Assembly (NCBI GenBank): GCA_947497295.1
Contig: CANMFU010000007.1
Coordinates: 62,001-126,000, forward strand
Origin: an uncultured Roseovarius sp.
GTDB taxonomy: Bacteria; Pseudomonadota; Alphaproteobacteria; Rhodobacterales; Rhodobacteraceae
Direction: 5' to 3'
DNA: 64,000 nt
Part shown: in pieces, positions 47,111 to 55,503 of the stretch
Position numbering within the stretch: the stretch's first letter is position 1
How the letters are laid out: the number at the start of each line of letters is the position of its first letter
The notes under the pieces: model-generated
What the model was told of the DNA's origin: nothing
What the model saw: the letters and a program-made list of their open reading frames with translations, nothing else
The model's database searches: none
Made by a program: the position numbers and the translations under genes

Positions 47111-47674
47111 ATGCCCAACAGCGCCGATGATCTGGATCTGGGTCCGCGCCTGCGTGCCGTACGCGCCAAGGCAGGGCTATCGCAACGCGCGCTGGCCAAG
47201 CGTACGGGCGTGCCTAACTCGACCATCTCGCTGATCGAGTCTGGCAAAGTGAATCCTTCGGTCTCTGCGCTCAAGCGAATACTCGAGGGTATCCCAACCT
47301 CCCTATCCGAGTTTTTCAACTTTCAGCCGGAGCCTGAACGCAAAACATTCTATGCCGCCGAAGAACTGACCGAAATCGGCAAGAACGGCGTATCACTGCG
47401 CCAGATCGGCACAACGCTGTTTGGCCGTGCGATGATGATTCTCAGCGAAACCTATGAGATCGGCGCCGACACCGGCCGCACCATGATCGGCCATGAGGCC
47501 GAGGAAGGTGGGATCGTGGTCAAAGGCCGCGTCGAAGTGACGGTCGGCGATCAGCGCAAGGTACTGGGTCCGGGGGACGCCTATTACTTTGACAGCCGTA
47601 TACCGCACAGGTTCCGCCAGGTCGGACCAGAGCGCTGTGAAATCATCAGCGCCTGCACGCCGCCTACTTTCTGA
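47111..47674 (+). CDS. XRE-family regulator with C-terminal cupin domain, PuuR-like
   Basis: A 187-residue transcription regulator. The helix-turn-helix runs from about 11 to 63 (AGLSQRALAKRTGVPNSTIS), and the cupin domain from about 105 to 180 (GEEGGIVVKGRVEVTVGD-type strands, then PGDAYYFDSRIPHRF). ATG 47111 is best spaced from AAGGA; an ATG lies at 47105. Divergence from gabT and the family's link to amine and amino acid use imply control of gabT, possibly by an amine ligand. Confidence 0.85.
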   Translation: MPNSADDLDLGPRLRAVRAKAGLSQRALAKRTGVPNSTISLIESGKVNPSVSALKRILEGIPTSLSEFFNFQPEPERKTFYAAEELTEIGKNGVSLRQIGTTLFGRAMMILSETYEIGADTGRTMIGHEAEEGGIVVKGRVEVTVGDQRKVLGPGDAYYFDSRIPHRFRQVGPERCEIISACTPPTF

Positions 47675-47790
47675 GCCAATGGCTGACACATGCATCTGGA
47701 TCCACTTTTAAGCGGCGGCACCCAAGACGCGGCCTAGCGCCGCGCGCCGCCGCCAGGAATATCAAGATGTCCGCTCCGCGACTGGACCAA

Positions 47791-47830
47791 CCTCAGGTTT
47801 TTTCTTGGTAAAAATACCCAGATCCCGCCG
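47791..47830 (+). repeat. Intergenic motif copy 2
   Basis: CTTGGTAAAAATACCCA (47804-47820) matches copy 1 at 42154-42170, with one base different in the core and the same CAGG / T-rich left flank and ATCCC right flank. It sits between the convergent regulator and sufE genes. Confidence 0.6.
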
Positions 47831-47840
47831 CCCTCAGCGC

Positions 47841-48251
47841 TTAGGACGCCTGAGAGGCCACCAGCCTTATCCGCTCGATCATCGCCCGCAGCCCGTTTGA
47901 TCGCTGCGCAGACAGGTGATCGTTCAACCCTAATCGCGCCAGTTCGCCACCCGCATCGACGCGCGGCACTTCTTCAACCGGCAGGTCGTTATAGAGCGCG
48001 CGCAGAACTGCGATCAGGCCGCGCACGATCAGTGCGTCACTGTCCCCGTCAAAGCGAAATATACCGTCATTTACTTGCGGATGTAGCCAAACCTGACTGG
48101 CGCAGCCTTCGACGCGGGTGGCAGGCACCTTGAGCGCATCATCGAGCGGCTCCATCGCCTTGCCTTGTTCGATGACGTGCCGATATCGGTCCTCCCAATC
48201 TTCCAGAAACTCGAAATCCTCGGCTATCTCTTCGAAGGGGGCTTGGGCCAT
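47841..48251 (-). CDS. sufE: SufE family protein
   Basis: This sulfur acceptor protein works with a cysteine desulfurase (SufS) in iron-sulfur cluster assembly. It has 136 residues. The active cysteine is C50 in VEGCASQVW, and FEFLEDWEDRYRHVIEQGKAM is the N-terminal family signature. ATG 48251 was chosen; the frame is open to 48413 but with no family likeness. It is divergent from the lipoprotein gene. Confidence 0.9.
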   Translation of the reverse strand: MAQAPFEEIAEDFEFLEDWEDRYRHVIEQGKAMEPLDDALKVPATRVEGCASQVWLHPQVNDGIFRFDGDSDALIVRGLIAVLRALYNDLPVEEVPRVDAGGELARLGLNDHLSAQRSNGLRAMIERIRLVASQAS

Positions 48252-48394
48252 GATCCATCCTTTGACTTGCTCGTCCCCCGGAGGTAGCCCCGACGGCCAT
48301 AAACGTCCAGCCCGCAGCACTGCGCTGCCTTGCGCTTGGGCGGTGTGGCCGCTAGGGTCTGCGCCATTGAAAAGGGCTAAAGGGGCATTTGCCA

Positions 48395-48916
48395 ATGCGC
48401 GGTCTGGTGACACTTCTGACGATTTCCAGCCTGACGCTTGCGGGCTGTTCCGGCTTTCGCGATTCGCGTGCCAATCCGGCCAACTGGTTTGGTCAGAGCA
48501 CCACGGCGCCGCGCAGCGCGCCCGTGCAGGACGCAGCGGTCAATCCGCTGATTCCCGAGCAGAGCACCAGCATCTTTCGGCGCAAGCGCGGACCCGAGAC
48601 TTATGTCGGCACGCCAATCTACGCGGTCAGGGATGTGGTGGTTGAACCTTCCACAGGCGGGGCCATCGTCAAAGCCACAGGATATTCCCTGCAGCAGGGT
48701 GCGTTCGATGTGCGCCTTTGGCCGGAAAACGACGGTGCGCCGGTAGATGGGATGCTGACCTACACAATGCGTGCGATCCAGCGGGTGGATACACCCCAAG
48801 GCCCCGAGCAGACCCGCCGCGTCAGCGCCGGGCAGTTCGTGTCATCGCAGACATTGGACAAGGTTCGCGGCGTCCGCGTTTTCAGCCAGACCACAACCGC
48901 CACCAGCAGCCGCTAG
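48395..48916 (+). CDS. Lipoprotein of unknown function
   Basis: The 173-residue product has a signal peptide with the lipobox LAGC (Cys18). The mature part starts with a Ser/Pro-rich linker (about 25-65) and then a compact beta-rich domain (VRDVVVEPSTGGAIVKATGYS and VDGMLTYTMRAIQRVDT). I cannot name a family. AGGGG lies about 10 bases upstream of the ATG. It faces away from sufE and converges with rnd. Confidence 0.6.
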   Translation: MRGLVTLLTISSLTLAGCSGFRDSRANPANWFGQSTTAPRSAPVQDAAVNPLIPEQSTSIFRRKRGPETYVGTPIYAVRDVVVEPSTGGAIVKATGYSLQQGAFDVRLWPENDGAPVDGMLTYTMRAIQRVDTPQGPEQTRRVSAGQFVSSQTLDKVRGVRVFSQTTTATSSR

Positions 48917-48962
48917 GCAATCCGCCCGGCGCGGGGCAAAATCTGCATGTGGCGCGGACCGG

Positions 48963-50123
48963 CTACAGTTCGACCGTCTCGATTGTGCTGCCTTTCACGC
49001 GCAGCGCGATTTCGCCCTTGCACAGGCGCAGCGCCTCTTTGCCAAAGACATCGCGGCGCCAGCCGCTGAACGCGGGCACATCGCGCAGGCCAGCCGCGAT
49101 GGCATCGAGATCGGACGCGGTTGCGATCAGTTTTGACGCGACACCCTCACGGTCCGCGGCGCCCTTGAGCAGCACGCGCAGAAGATCCGCGATGGCCGGG
49201 TTCACTTGCAGCTTCTCGCGGCTCAGATCCGGCTCGGGCTGCTCGGATGCCGGCACCGCCTGCCCCTCTGCCACCGCCTTGAGGATTCCGTCCGCAATTT
49301 CGCCCTTGCGCGCCTCGCGCAGCAGCAGGCGCGAGCGACCCAGATCCTGAACACTGGTGGGTTTGGTCGTGGCCAGCTCAATCAGCGCGTCATCCTTGTA
49401 GACCCGGCTTCGCGGCACATTGCGCGTCTGTGCATATGCTTCGCGGAATTCGGCCAGCGCGCGCAGGATCGACAGATACCGGCCCGAATTGTTTCGCGTC
49501 TTGATCCGCTGCCACGCGTCGCGCGGATGGGTGACATAGGTTTCGGGATTGGTCAGAACAGCCATTTCCTCGGCCACCCATTTGTCGCGGCCGGTTTTTT
49601 TCAGCTCTTTGGCAAGGTATTCATAAACCTTGCGCAGATGCGTCACATCCGCCAGCGCATAGGTTTTTTGCGCATCGCTCAGCGGGCGGCGCGACCAATC
49701 GGTAAAGCGCGAGGATTTATCGACCTGCGCCTTGGCAATGCGTTTCACCAGCGTCTCATACCCCGCCTGCTCGCCAAAGCCGCAGACCATCGCCGCAACC
49801 TGCGTGTCGAACAAAGGCGATGGAATCAGTCCGGCATCGACGTAGAAAATCTCCAGGTCCTGCCGTGCCGCATGGAATACCTTGACCACATTTTCATCAC
49901 GAAACAGCGCATAGAGCGGCTCCAGCGACAGCCCGTCTGACAGCGGATCGACCAGAACCGCCGCCTCGGGCCCGTCACCGGGATAGGCCAGTTGCACGAG
50001 GCAAAGGTTGGAATAATACGTCCGCTCGCGCAGGAATTCGGTATCGACCGTGACATAGGGGTGCGCGGCGGCGCGGGCGCAGTACTCGGCGAGGGCGTCG
50101 GTCGTGGTGATGGTCTGGATCAA
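48963..50123 (-). CDS. rnd: Ribonuclease D
   Basis: A 3'-5' exoribonuclease that trims tRNA and other RNA precursors. It has 386 residues with the DEDDy motif: D27 and E29 (TVDTEFLRE), D89 (FHAARQDLEIF), Y155 and D159 (YALADVTHL). The HRDC domain follows (about 210-290). There is no good ATG: TTG 50123 (giving IQTITTTDA) yields the usual length, while GTG 50141 is an alternative; the frame continues to 50366 without family likeness. Confidence 0.88.
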   Translation of the reverse strand: MIQTITTTDALAEYCARAAAHPYVTVDTEFLRERTYYSNLCLVQLAYPGDGPEAAVLVDPLSDGLSLEPLYALFRDENVVKVFHAARQDLEIFYVDAGLIPSPLFDTQVAAMVCGFGEQAGYETLVKRIAKAQVDKSSRFTDWSRRPLSDAQKTYALADVTHLRKVYEYLAKELKKTGRDKWVAEEMAVLTNPETYVTHPRDAWQRIKTRNNSGRYLSILRALAEFREAYAQTRNVPRSRVYKDDALIELATTKPTSVQDLGRSRLLLREARKGEIADGILKAVAEGQAVPASEQPEPDLSREKLQVNPAIADLLRVLLKGAADREGVASKLIATASDLDAIAAGLRDVPAFSGWRRDVFGKEALRLCKGEIALRVKGSTIETVEL

Positions 50124-50208
50124 GGGTACGGCTTCTTTCACTGATATGGGCCGCGCCGCTATACGGCAAAGCAGCGGAAATGGAAATGTGTTTGCCTGCG
50201 CATTGCGG

Positions 50209-50802
50209 TCACGGCAACCAGACTGGAGTGCGATCGCCCGCAGCAAAGCGGCGCAGGACGGCGGGATAAAGACGATGCTCCATCGCCAGAACGCGCGCGG
50301 CCAGTGTTTCTGGCGTGTCGTCAGGTTCGACAGGCACGCGCGCCTGCCCCAGAACAGGGCCATCATCCAGCGCTGCTGTCACCTCATGTACGGTGCAGCC
50401 AGCCTCGGTGTCACCTGCATCCATTGCGCGCGCATGGGTGTCCAGACCGCGATACTTGGGCAAAAGAGAGGGGTGGATATTGATCATCCGGCCCTGCCAG
50501 CGCGCGACAAACCCTTCGGTTAGCACCCGCATGAACCCCGCAAGGCAGATGATATCTGGCCGGTAGTCCAGAATGCGTGCGTGCAGCGCATCCTCAAAAC
50601 TGGCACGATCCGCACCAAAGGGCCGGTGATCCACCACCTCGGTCGGCACGCCGCGCGCGGCGGCCTTTTGCAACCCGCCCGCGTCCGCGCGGTTCGACAG
50701 CACAAGCGCCGGGCGGGCGGGGTGATCGCCGGTCATGCTGTCCAGCAGCGCCACCATGTTCGAGCCGCCGCCCGACAGAAGGATGGCGACCCGTTTGCTC
50801 AC
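50209..50802 (-). CDS. purN: Phosphoribosylglycinamide formyltransferase
   Basis: It adds a formyl group from 10-formyl-THF to GAR, the third step of purine synthesis. It has 197 residues with LSGGGSNM near 9-16, the catalytic motif [12 protein letters not shown] near 108-119 and [11 protein letters not shown]. The start is GTG 50802, overlapping the purM stop as GTGA, so translation is coupled. The two catalyse the third and fifth steps. Confidence 0.95.
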   Translation of the reverse strand: MSKRVAILLSGGGSNMVALLDSMTGDHPARPALVLSNRADAGGLQKAAARGVPTEVVDHRPFGADRASFEDALHARILDYRPDIICLAGFMRVLTEGFVARWQGRMINIHPSLLPKYRGLDTHARAMDAGDTEAGCTVHEVTAALDDGPVLGQARVPVEPDDTPETLAARVLAMEHRLYPAVLRRFAAGDRTPVWLP

Positions 50803-51845
50803 GCCAGCGCGCCACTATAGCGCACACCGGCGCCCTTGCTGACATGGCCGAGACGATGCACCGTCTCGCCCTGTTCCTCAAAGAGTTCGGCCAGCGCATC
50901 GGCGCGGGCGGCGTCCACGCAGACGATCATCCCGATGCCGCAGTTGAACGTCTTCAGCAATTCGGATTCGGCCATATCGCCGGTCTGCTTGAGCCAGCCA
51001 AACACGCCGGAAAGCGGCCAGGCGCCCAGATCAATATCCGCGCCCAGCCCCTCGGGCAGAACGCGCGGCAGGTTTTCGGTCAGTCCACCGCCGGTGATAT
51101 GGGCCAGCGCATGCACGCCGCCACTGCGGATCGCCGCCAGCGCCGATTTGACGTAAAGCCGCGTGGGCGTCAGCAGCGACGCGCCCAGCGTGCCATCGGC
51201 CCAGGGGCAATCGGCGTCCCAGCCAAGCCCCGAAATCTCGACCAGCTTGCGCACCAGCGAATAGCCGTTGGAATGCACGCCGTCACTGGCAAGACCGAGC
51301 AGAACATCGCCCTCGGCCACACCGTCCGGCAGCGCGGCGCCGCGCTCCATCGCGCCGACGGCAAAGCCGGCCAGATCGAAATCGCCCGCCGGATACATCC
51401 CCGGCATTTCCGCCGTCTCGCCGCCGATCAGCGCCGCGCCCGAACGCACGCAGCCCTCGGCGATGCCTTCGATGATGCGCGCGGCCTGCTCTGTCTCCAG
51501 CTTGCCGGTGGCGAAGTAATCGAGGAAAAACAGCGGCTCGGCGCCTTGGCAGACCAGATCGTTGACGCACATCGCAACCAGATCAATACCCACGCCGTCC
51601 ACGTTGCCGGTATCGATCGCGATGCGCAGCTTGGTCCCCACCCCGTCAGTCGCGGCGACCAGAACCGGATCGTGATAGCCCGCCGCCTTGAGATCAAACA
51701 GCGCGCCAAATCCGCCAAGGCCCGACATCACGCCGGGGCGCGCGGTGCGTTTGGCGGCGGGTTTGATCCGCTCGACCAGCGCGTTGCCTGCGTCGATATC
51801 AACGCCAGCATCGGCATAGCTGATACCATTCTTCGGGTTCGTCAT
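50799..51845 (-). CDS. purM: Phosphoribosylformylglycinamidine cyclo-ligase
   Basis: It forms AIR from FGAM in purine synthesis. It has 348 residues. The glycine-rich start [12 protein letters not shown], the ATP motif [11 protein letters not shown] near 67-77 and the C-terminal [16 protein letters not shown] are family signatures. An AGGAG ribosome site lies upstream of ATG 51845. purN follows with a 4-base overlap. Confidence 0.96.
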   Translation of the reverse strand: MTNPKNGISYADAGVDIDAGNALVERIKPAAKRTARPGVMSGLGGFGALFDLKAAGYHDPVLVAATDGVGTKLRIAIDTGNVDGVGIDLVAMCVNDLVCQGAEPLFFLDYFATGKLETEQAARIIEGIAEGCVRSGAALIGGETAEMPGMYPAGDFDLAGFAVGAMERGAALPDGVAEGDVLLGLASDGVHSNGYSLVRKLVEISGLGWDADCPWADGTLGASLLTPTRLYVKSALAAIRSGGVHALAHITGGGLTENLPRVLPEGLGADIDLGAWPLSGVFGWLKQTGDMAESELLKTFNCGIGMIVCVDAARADALAELFEEQGETVHRLGHVSKGAGVRYSGALA

Positions 51846-51963
51846 CCTGGCACTCCTTGGCTCATCGCGGGCGGATCACGCGCGGGTTAGCCCATCAAGG
51901 CGGCAATCGCAATCTCAAAGCCTTGACGCGGGCGCAGCGGCTGATTAGGACGCACCTCATGGC

Positions 51964-52040
51964 GGGCCTGTAGCTCAACTGGTTAGAGCAGAGCGCTCAT
52001 AACGCTTTGGTTGCGGGTTCAAGTCCTGCCGGGCCTACCA
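51964..52040 (+). tRNA. tRNA with CAU anticodon (tRNA-Met or tRNA-Ile2)
   Basis: The 77-base gene folds as a cloverleaf: acceptor GGGCCTG pairs with CGGGCCT (a G-U at each of two places), the anticodon CAT is at 51998-52000 in a CTCATAA loop, the T arm is GCGGG-TTCAAGT-CCTGC, and the 3' ACCA is encoded. CAU is read by elongator Met tRNA or, after lysidine modification, by tRNA-Ile; sequence alone does not settle which, though Ile2 is plausible. Confidence 0.9.
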
Positions 52041-52379
52041 TATTAGCCGCCATGCGCCTATGTCATTCGCTACAGCCAGCGCAGCATCCAATGTGCGATG
52101 TCGGCGCTTGCCGCACCCGGCATGGTTTCTGCAGCGGACATGAAGCGCAGCACCACCACCCGCTGTCCCGAGTCATAGCCGCCGATACGCCCTTTTCAAT
52201 ACAGTGCGCTGGGGCGGACCGGCGCGGTACGCGCAACTGCCTCGCGCCGACACTCAGCACGCCATCGCAGGAATAGCCGGCGAATAGACTTCATCCATAG
52301 AATCGGCCGGGGTGCAGTGTCGTCATGTCACCTGCATTATTTGACAGTAGCGCGGCACCGCGAAGGGCCTTCTTATACC
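52041..52379. other. Gap between the CAU tRNA and znuA
   Basis: No convincing gene is seen in these 339 bases. On the minus strand, one frame just downstream of a stop reads RIGGYDSGQRVVVLRFMSAAET, with protein-like composition but no start codon at its beginning. It could be a decayed gene remnant. The rest shows no structured element I can name. No clear terminator for znuA was found. Confidence 0.4.
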
Positions 52380-53297
52380 TTAGCTCAGACACCCGGTCAG
52401 CGCGGCGCTGATGCTGCGTAGCAACGCAGGGTAGAATTCCGCGCCCGGCGCGATGTCGCTGCCCATTGGATCGACGAGCGCCGTGCGCGCGTCGCTGCCC
52501 TCGACCACAGTCTGCACCAATGATGGATTGAACGCCGGTTCGGACAACACGCAACGCACGCCTTTTTCCTGCACGATCCTGCGCACTTCCGCGACCCGCG
52601 CCGGACCAGGGTCTGATGCATCGCTCAGCGCGATTGCGCCAACGGCGGCCAGCTTGAACCGGTCCTCGAAATAGTGGAGCGCATCGTGAAAGACCACGTA
52701 CGGGGCGTCCCGGATAGGGGCCAATGTCTGATCAAGCTCTGCCTCCAGTGCGGCGATCCCGGCCCGGCCGGCCTCGGCATTGGCGCGGTAGGTCTGCGCA
52801 TTTTCGGGATCCAATGCACCCAGCCTCTTGGCGATCACATCCAACCAAACCTGCGCATTACGCGGATCCAGCCAAGCATGGGGATCCTGACCCCCGTGAT
52901 CCTCGCCCTCATGGTTGTGAGGGCCGAACTCGGCGCCTGTGCGGAACGTCAACACATGGGTTCCTGTCACCTCAAGGAGCTGCATCACCGATGCATCCGG
53001 CGCCAGAGAGATAATCGCATCCTCCAGCCACGGCGTCAGCGCCGACCCTATCCAGAAAATGGCATCCGCGTTCTGCAAATTGCCAGCCTCGGACGGGCGC
53101 ATTGCGTAGCCGTGCGGCGATGCGCCGGGCCGCACAATCACCGATGGAGCGCCCAGATCGCCCATAACACGCGCGACCAGAGACTGCACCGGTGCGATAT
53201 CGGTCGCCACGTCCGGCACCTCAGCCTGGACCCAGCCGGGCCCGACAGAAATGAAAAAACCAGCGGCCAGAGTGATCCGTTTCATCCGGTTGAACAT
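52380..53297 (-). CDS. znuA: Zinc ABC transporter substrate-binding protein
   Basis: This periplasmic zinc-binding protein has 305 residues with a signal peptide (about 25 residues, AEVPDV start). Cluster A-I features include GASPHGYAMRPSE near 58-70 with the first His ligand, a short His/Asp-rich loop (HNHEGEDHGGQDPHAWLDP) near 125-143, and a FHDALHYFEDRF segment. ATG 53297 has AAGGA upstream; an in-frame ATG at 53285 is possible. It faces zur across a control region with Zur-like palindromes. Confidence 0.92.
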   Translation of the reverse strand: MFNRMKRITLAAGFFISVGPGWVQAEVPDVATDIAPVQSLVARVMGDLGAPSVIVRPGASPHGYAMRPSEAGNLQNADAIFWIGSALTPWLEDAIISLAPDASVMQLLEVTGTHVLTFRTGAEFGPHNHEGEDHGGQDPHAWLDPRNAQVWLDVIAKRLGALDPENAQTYRANAEAGRAGIAALEAELDQTLAPIRDAPYVVFHDALHYFEDRFKLAAVGAIALSDASDPGPARVAEVRRIVQEKGVRCVLSEPAFNPSLVQTVVEGSDARTALVDPMGSDIAPGAEFYPALLRSISAALTGCLS

Positions 53298-53307
53298 GCG
53301 CGATCCT

Positions 53308-53322
53308 TGTGACAATATAACA
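53308..53322. promoter_or_regulatory. Candidate Zur box 1
   Basis: TGTGACAATATAACA matches the palindromic Zur pattern TGTTATA-N-TATAACA with two mismatches. It is 11 bases from the znuA start codon, in the divergent znuA-zur region. Confidence 0.5.
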
Positions 53323-53340
53323 TTACGCAGCACATCTAAA

Positions 53341-53355
53341 TGATACACTGTAACA
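53341..53355. promoter_or_regulatory. Candidate Zur box 2
   Basis: TGATACACTGTAACA matches TGTTATA-N-TATAACA with three mismatches, 31 bases upstream of the zur start. Weaker than box 1. Confidence 0.35.
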
Positions 53356-53385
53356 CCGCAAGCATTTCTGTTCCAAGGACACCCA

Positions 53386-53862
53386 ATGCCCGCTGATGCG
53401 TTTGATCCCCATGACCACCAGGACTGTATTGCAGAGGGGCTTGAGGCTGCCGAGCATCACTGCGCCGAGGCCGGGCTCCAATTCACCCCGATTCGTCGCC
53501 GCGTGCTAGAGATCCTTCTGGGCGATCACATGGCGCTGGGTGCCTATGACATCCTCGACCGGCTGCGCAGTGATGGGCTGAACGCGCAGCCGCCCATGGC
53601 CTATCGCGCGCTGGACTTTCTGGTGACCCACGGCTTTGCCCACCGGATCGAGCGGCTGAATGCCTTTATCGCATGCTCGCACACACGCGGCGATCATACT
53701 CCCGCCTTCCTGATCTGCCGTACATGCCAGCGCGTCGTAGAGGCCGATACAGACCCGGACGCGGGCGAGCTGGGCCGCGCGGCCAAACAGGCCGGGTTCG
53801 TGATCGAACGCACCGTGCGCGAGGCCGAAGGGCTGTGCCCCAAATGCGCAGACGCCGCATGA
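53386..53862 (+). CDS. zur: Zinc uptake regulator, Fur family
   Basis: A Fur-family repressor of 158 residues that should repress zinc uptake when zinc is plentiful. The winged helix is at about 25-85 (FTPIRRRVLEILL), and metal sites include a His-rich N-terminus, CRTC near 108 and CPKC near the C-terminus. The PMAYRALDFLVTHGFAHRIERLNAFIAC segment is the Zur signature. It overlaps znuC by 4 bases (ATGA), so regulator and transporter genes are one operon. Confidence 0.9.
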   Translation: MPADAFDPHDHQDCIAEGLEAAEHHCAEAGLQFTPIRRRVLEILLGDHMALGAYDILDRLRSDGLNAQPPMAYRALDFLVTHGFAHRIERLNAFIACSHTRGDHTPAFLICRTCQRVVEADTDPDAGELGRAAKQAGFVIERTVREAEGLCPKCADAA

Positions 53863-54647
53863 GCGCGCCTTTGGTCGCAACGACCGGCCTGACCGTGCGC
53901 CACGGCGCCGCGACCGTGTTGGAGAATGTCAATTTCAGCATCGCACCCGGCGAAATCGTGACGATTGTCGGCCCGAACGGGTCTGGCAAATCCACCCTGC
54001 TGCGCGCGATACTGGGCGGCGTGCGTCCGGCGTCGGGTAAGGTCACACGCCGCACCGGACTGAGACTGGGTTATGTGCCTCAGCGACTGGTGTTGGACGC
54101 GACCTTGCCGATGACGGTGACGCGGTTTCTGAGCCTGCCACGCCGCGTGCCGCCTACGGTGGCTACTGCCGCACTGGCGCGCGCCGGAGTGCCGGGGATT
54201 GAGACCCGCCAGATGGCAGCGCTGTCTGGCGGCCAGTTTCAGCGCGTGCTGCTCGCCCGCGCGCTGATTGCCCGGCCCGAACTGCTGATTTTGGACGAAG
54301 CGACCGCTGGCCTTGATCAGCCCGGCTCTGCCGCATTTTACCGCCAGATCGAGCAGGTCCGCAGCGAGACAGGCTGCGCCGTGCTTATGGTCAGCCACGA
54401 TCTGCATGTGGTGATGAGCGCGTCCGACCGCGTCATCTGCGTCAATGGCCATATCTGCTGCGAAGGCACGCCCGAAGTCGTGGCCGAGGCGCCTGTTTAC
54501 CGCGCGCTTTTTGGCGAGGGCACCCAAGGGGCGCTGGCGCTATATCGACATCAACACGACCACAGCCACGGACCGAACGAGGGCTGCGGCCACGATCACG
54601 CCGCCCAGCCCGAACCAGAACCGGCACACGCGGAGGCGCAGGAATGA
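53859..54647 (+). CDS. znuC: Zinc ABC transporter ATP-binding protein
   Basis: The ATPase of the zinc importer, 262 residues. Walker A is GPNGSGKST at 38-46, the signature LSGGQFQR near 122, and Walker B LLILDEA near 142. A His-rich tail (HQHDHSHGPN, then GHDH) at about 227-247 may bind zinc. ATG 53859 overlaps the zur stop, and the stop overlaps znuB. Confidence 0.93.
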   Translation: MSAPLVATTGLTVRHGAATVLENVNFSIAPGEIVTIVGPNGSGKSTLLRAILGGVRPASGKVTRRTGLRLGYVPQRLVLDATLPMTVTRFLSLPRRVPPTVATAALARAGVPGIETRQMAALSGGQFQRVLLARALIARPELLILDEATAGLDQPGSAAFYRQIEQVRSETGCAVLMVSHDLHVVMSASDRVICVNGHICCEGTPEVVAEAPVYRALFGEGTQGALALYRHQHDHSHGPNEGCGHDHAAQPEPEPAHAEAQE

Positions 54648-55441
54648 TGCTCGACGATTTCATGATGCGCGCGGCGCTGGCAGGGATCGGCACGGCGCTG
54701 GCCGCCGCGCCGCTGGGCTGTTTCGTGGTCTGGCGCCGAATGGCGTATTTCGGCGATGCGACGGCGCATGCGGCAATCCTGGGCATCGCGTTATCGCTCG
54801 CGCTGTCGCTGCCGATTTTTGCCGGGGCGCTGATCGTGGCGCTGGTCATGGCGACGCTGGTGACGCTGCTGGCCGGGCGCGGCTATGCGATGGACACGCT
54901 CTTGGGCGTGATGGCGCATTCGGCGCTGGCCTTCGGGCTGGTGGCTGTGTCGTTCCTCAGCGGCGTGCGCATCGACGTGATGGCCTATCTGTTCGGCGAT
55001 ATCCTGTCCGTTTCGCGCGGCGATCTGGGCATCATCTGGGGCGGGGCCGCTCTGGTGCTGGCGCTGACGCTGTGGCGCTGGTCGGCGCTGTTGACGGCAA
55101 CGCTCAGCCCCGATCTGGCGCGCGCCGCCGGCATTGACCCGCGCCGTGAAGAATTGATCCTGACGCTTGCGCTGGCGATCGTCGTGGCGGTCGCGATCAA
55201 GGTGGTCGGTGTGCTGCTCATCACAGCGCTACTGATCATCCCCGCCGCAACCGCACGCCCCTTTGCCCGCACGCCCGAAGCGATGGCGATGATCGCCACC
55301 CTCATCGCCATGGCCGCAGCTTGGGGCGGGCTGCGTATCTCATATGGTCTGGACACCCCTACGGGGCCGACAATCGTCTGCGCCCTGGCGCTGATGTTCT
55401 GCGCCTCCAGCGTGGAGGCCAGCGTCCGGCAACGGATCTGA
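54644..55441 (+). CDS. znuB: Zinc ABC transporter permease
   Basis: This inner-membrane permease of the zinc importer has 265 residues and about eight helices. MAYFGDATAHAAILGIAL near 36-53 and the loop region with LDTPTGPTIV are those of the ABC-3 family (ZnuB/MntB). It starts in an ATGA overlap with znuC. A hairpin follows the stop, in the gap to the convergent flavoprotein gene. Confidence 0.93.
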   Translation: MMLDDFMMRAALAGIGTALAAAPLGCFVVWRRMAYFGDATAHAAILGIALSLALSLPIFAGALIVALVMATLVTLLAGRGYAMDTLLGVMAHSALAFGLVAVSFLSGVRIDVMAYLFGDILSVSRGDLGIIWGGAALVLALTLWRWSALLTATLSPDLARAAGIDPRREELILTLALAIVVAVAIKVVGVLLITALLIIPAATARPFARTPEAMAMIATLIAMAAAWGGLRISYGLDTPTGPTIVCALALMFCASSVEASVRQRI

Positions 55442-55453
55442 ACGGAGGCCTCA

Positions 55454-55488
55454 TTCGCGCGGCGGCCTATGGCCACTGCCCGCGCGAA
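55454..55488. terminator. Hairpin between convergent znuB and flavoprotein genes
   Basis: TTCGCGCGG (55454-55462) and CCGCGCGAA (55480-55488) are perfect inverted copies, with a nested GGCC-TAT-GGCC inside. No T-tract follows on either strand, so intrinsic termination would be weak. Confidence 0.4.
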
Positions 55489-55503
55489 CGGAGCGCGCGG
55501 CGC

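Noticed and set aside
52007..52276. 89-codon plus-strand frame
   Set aside because: It begins inside the CAU tRNA, so it is not a credible gene.
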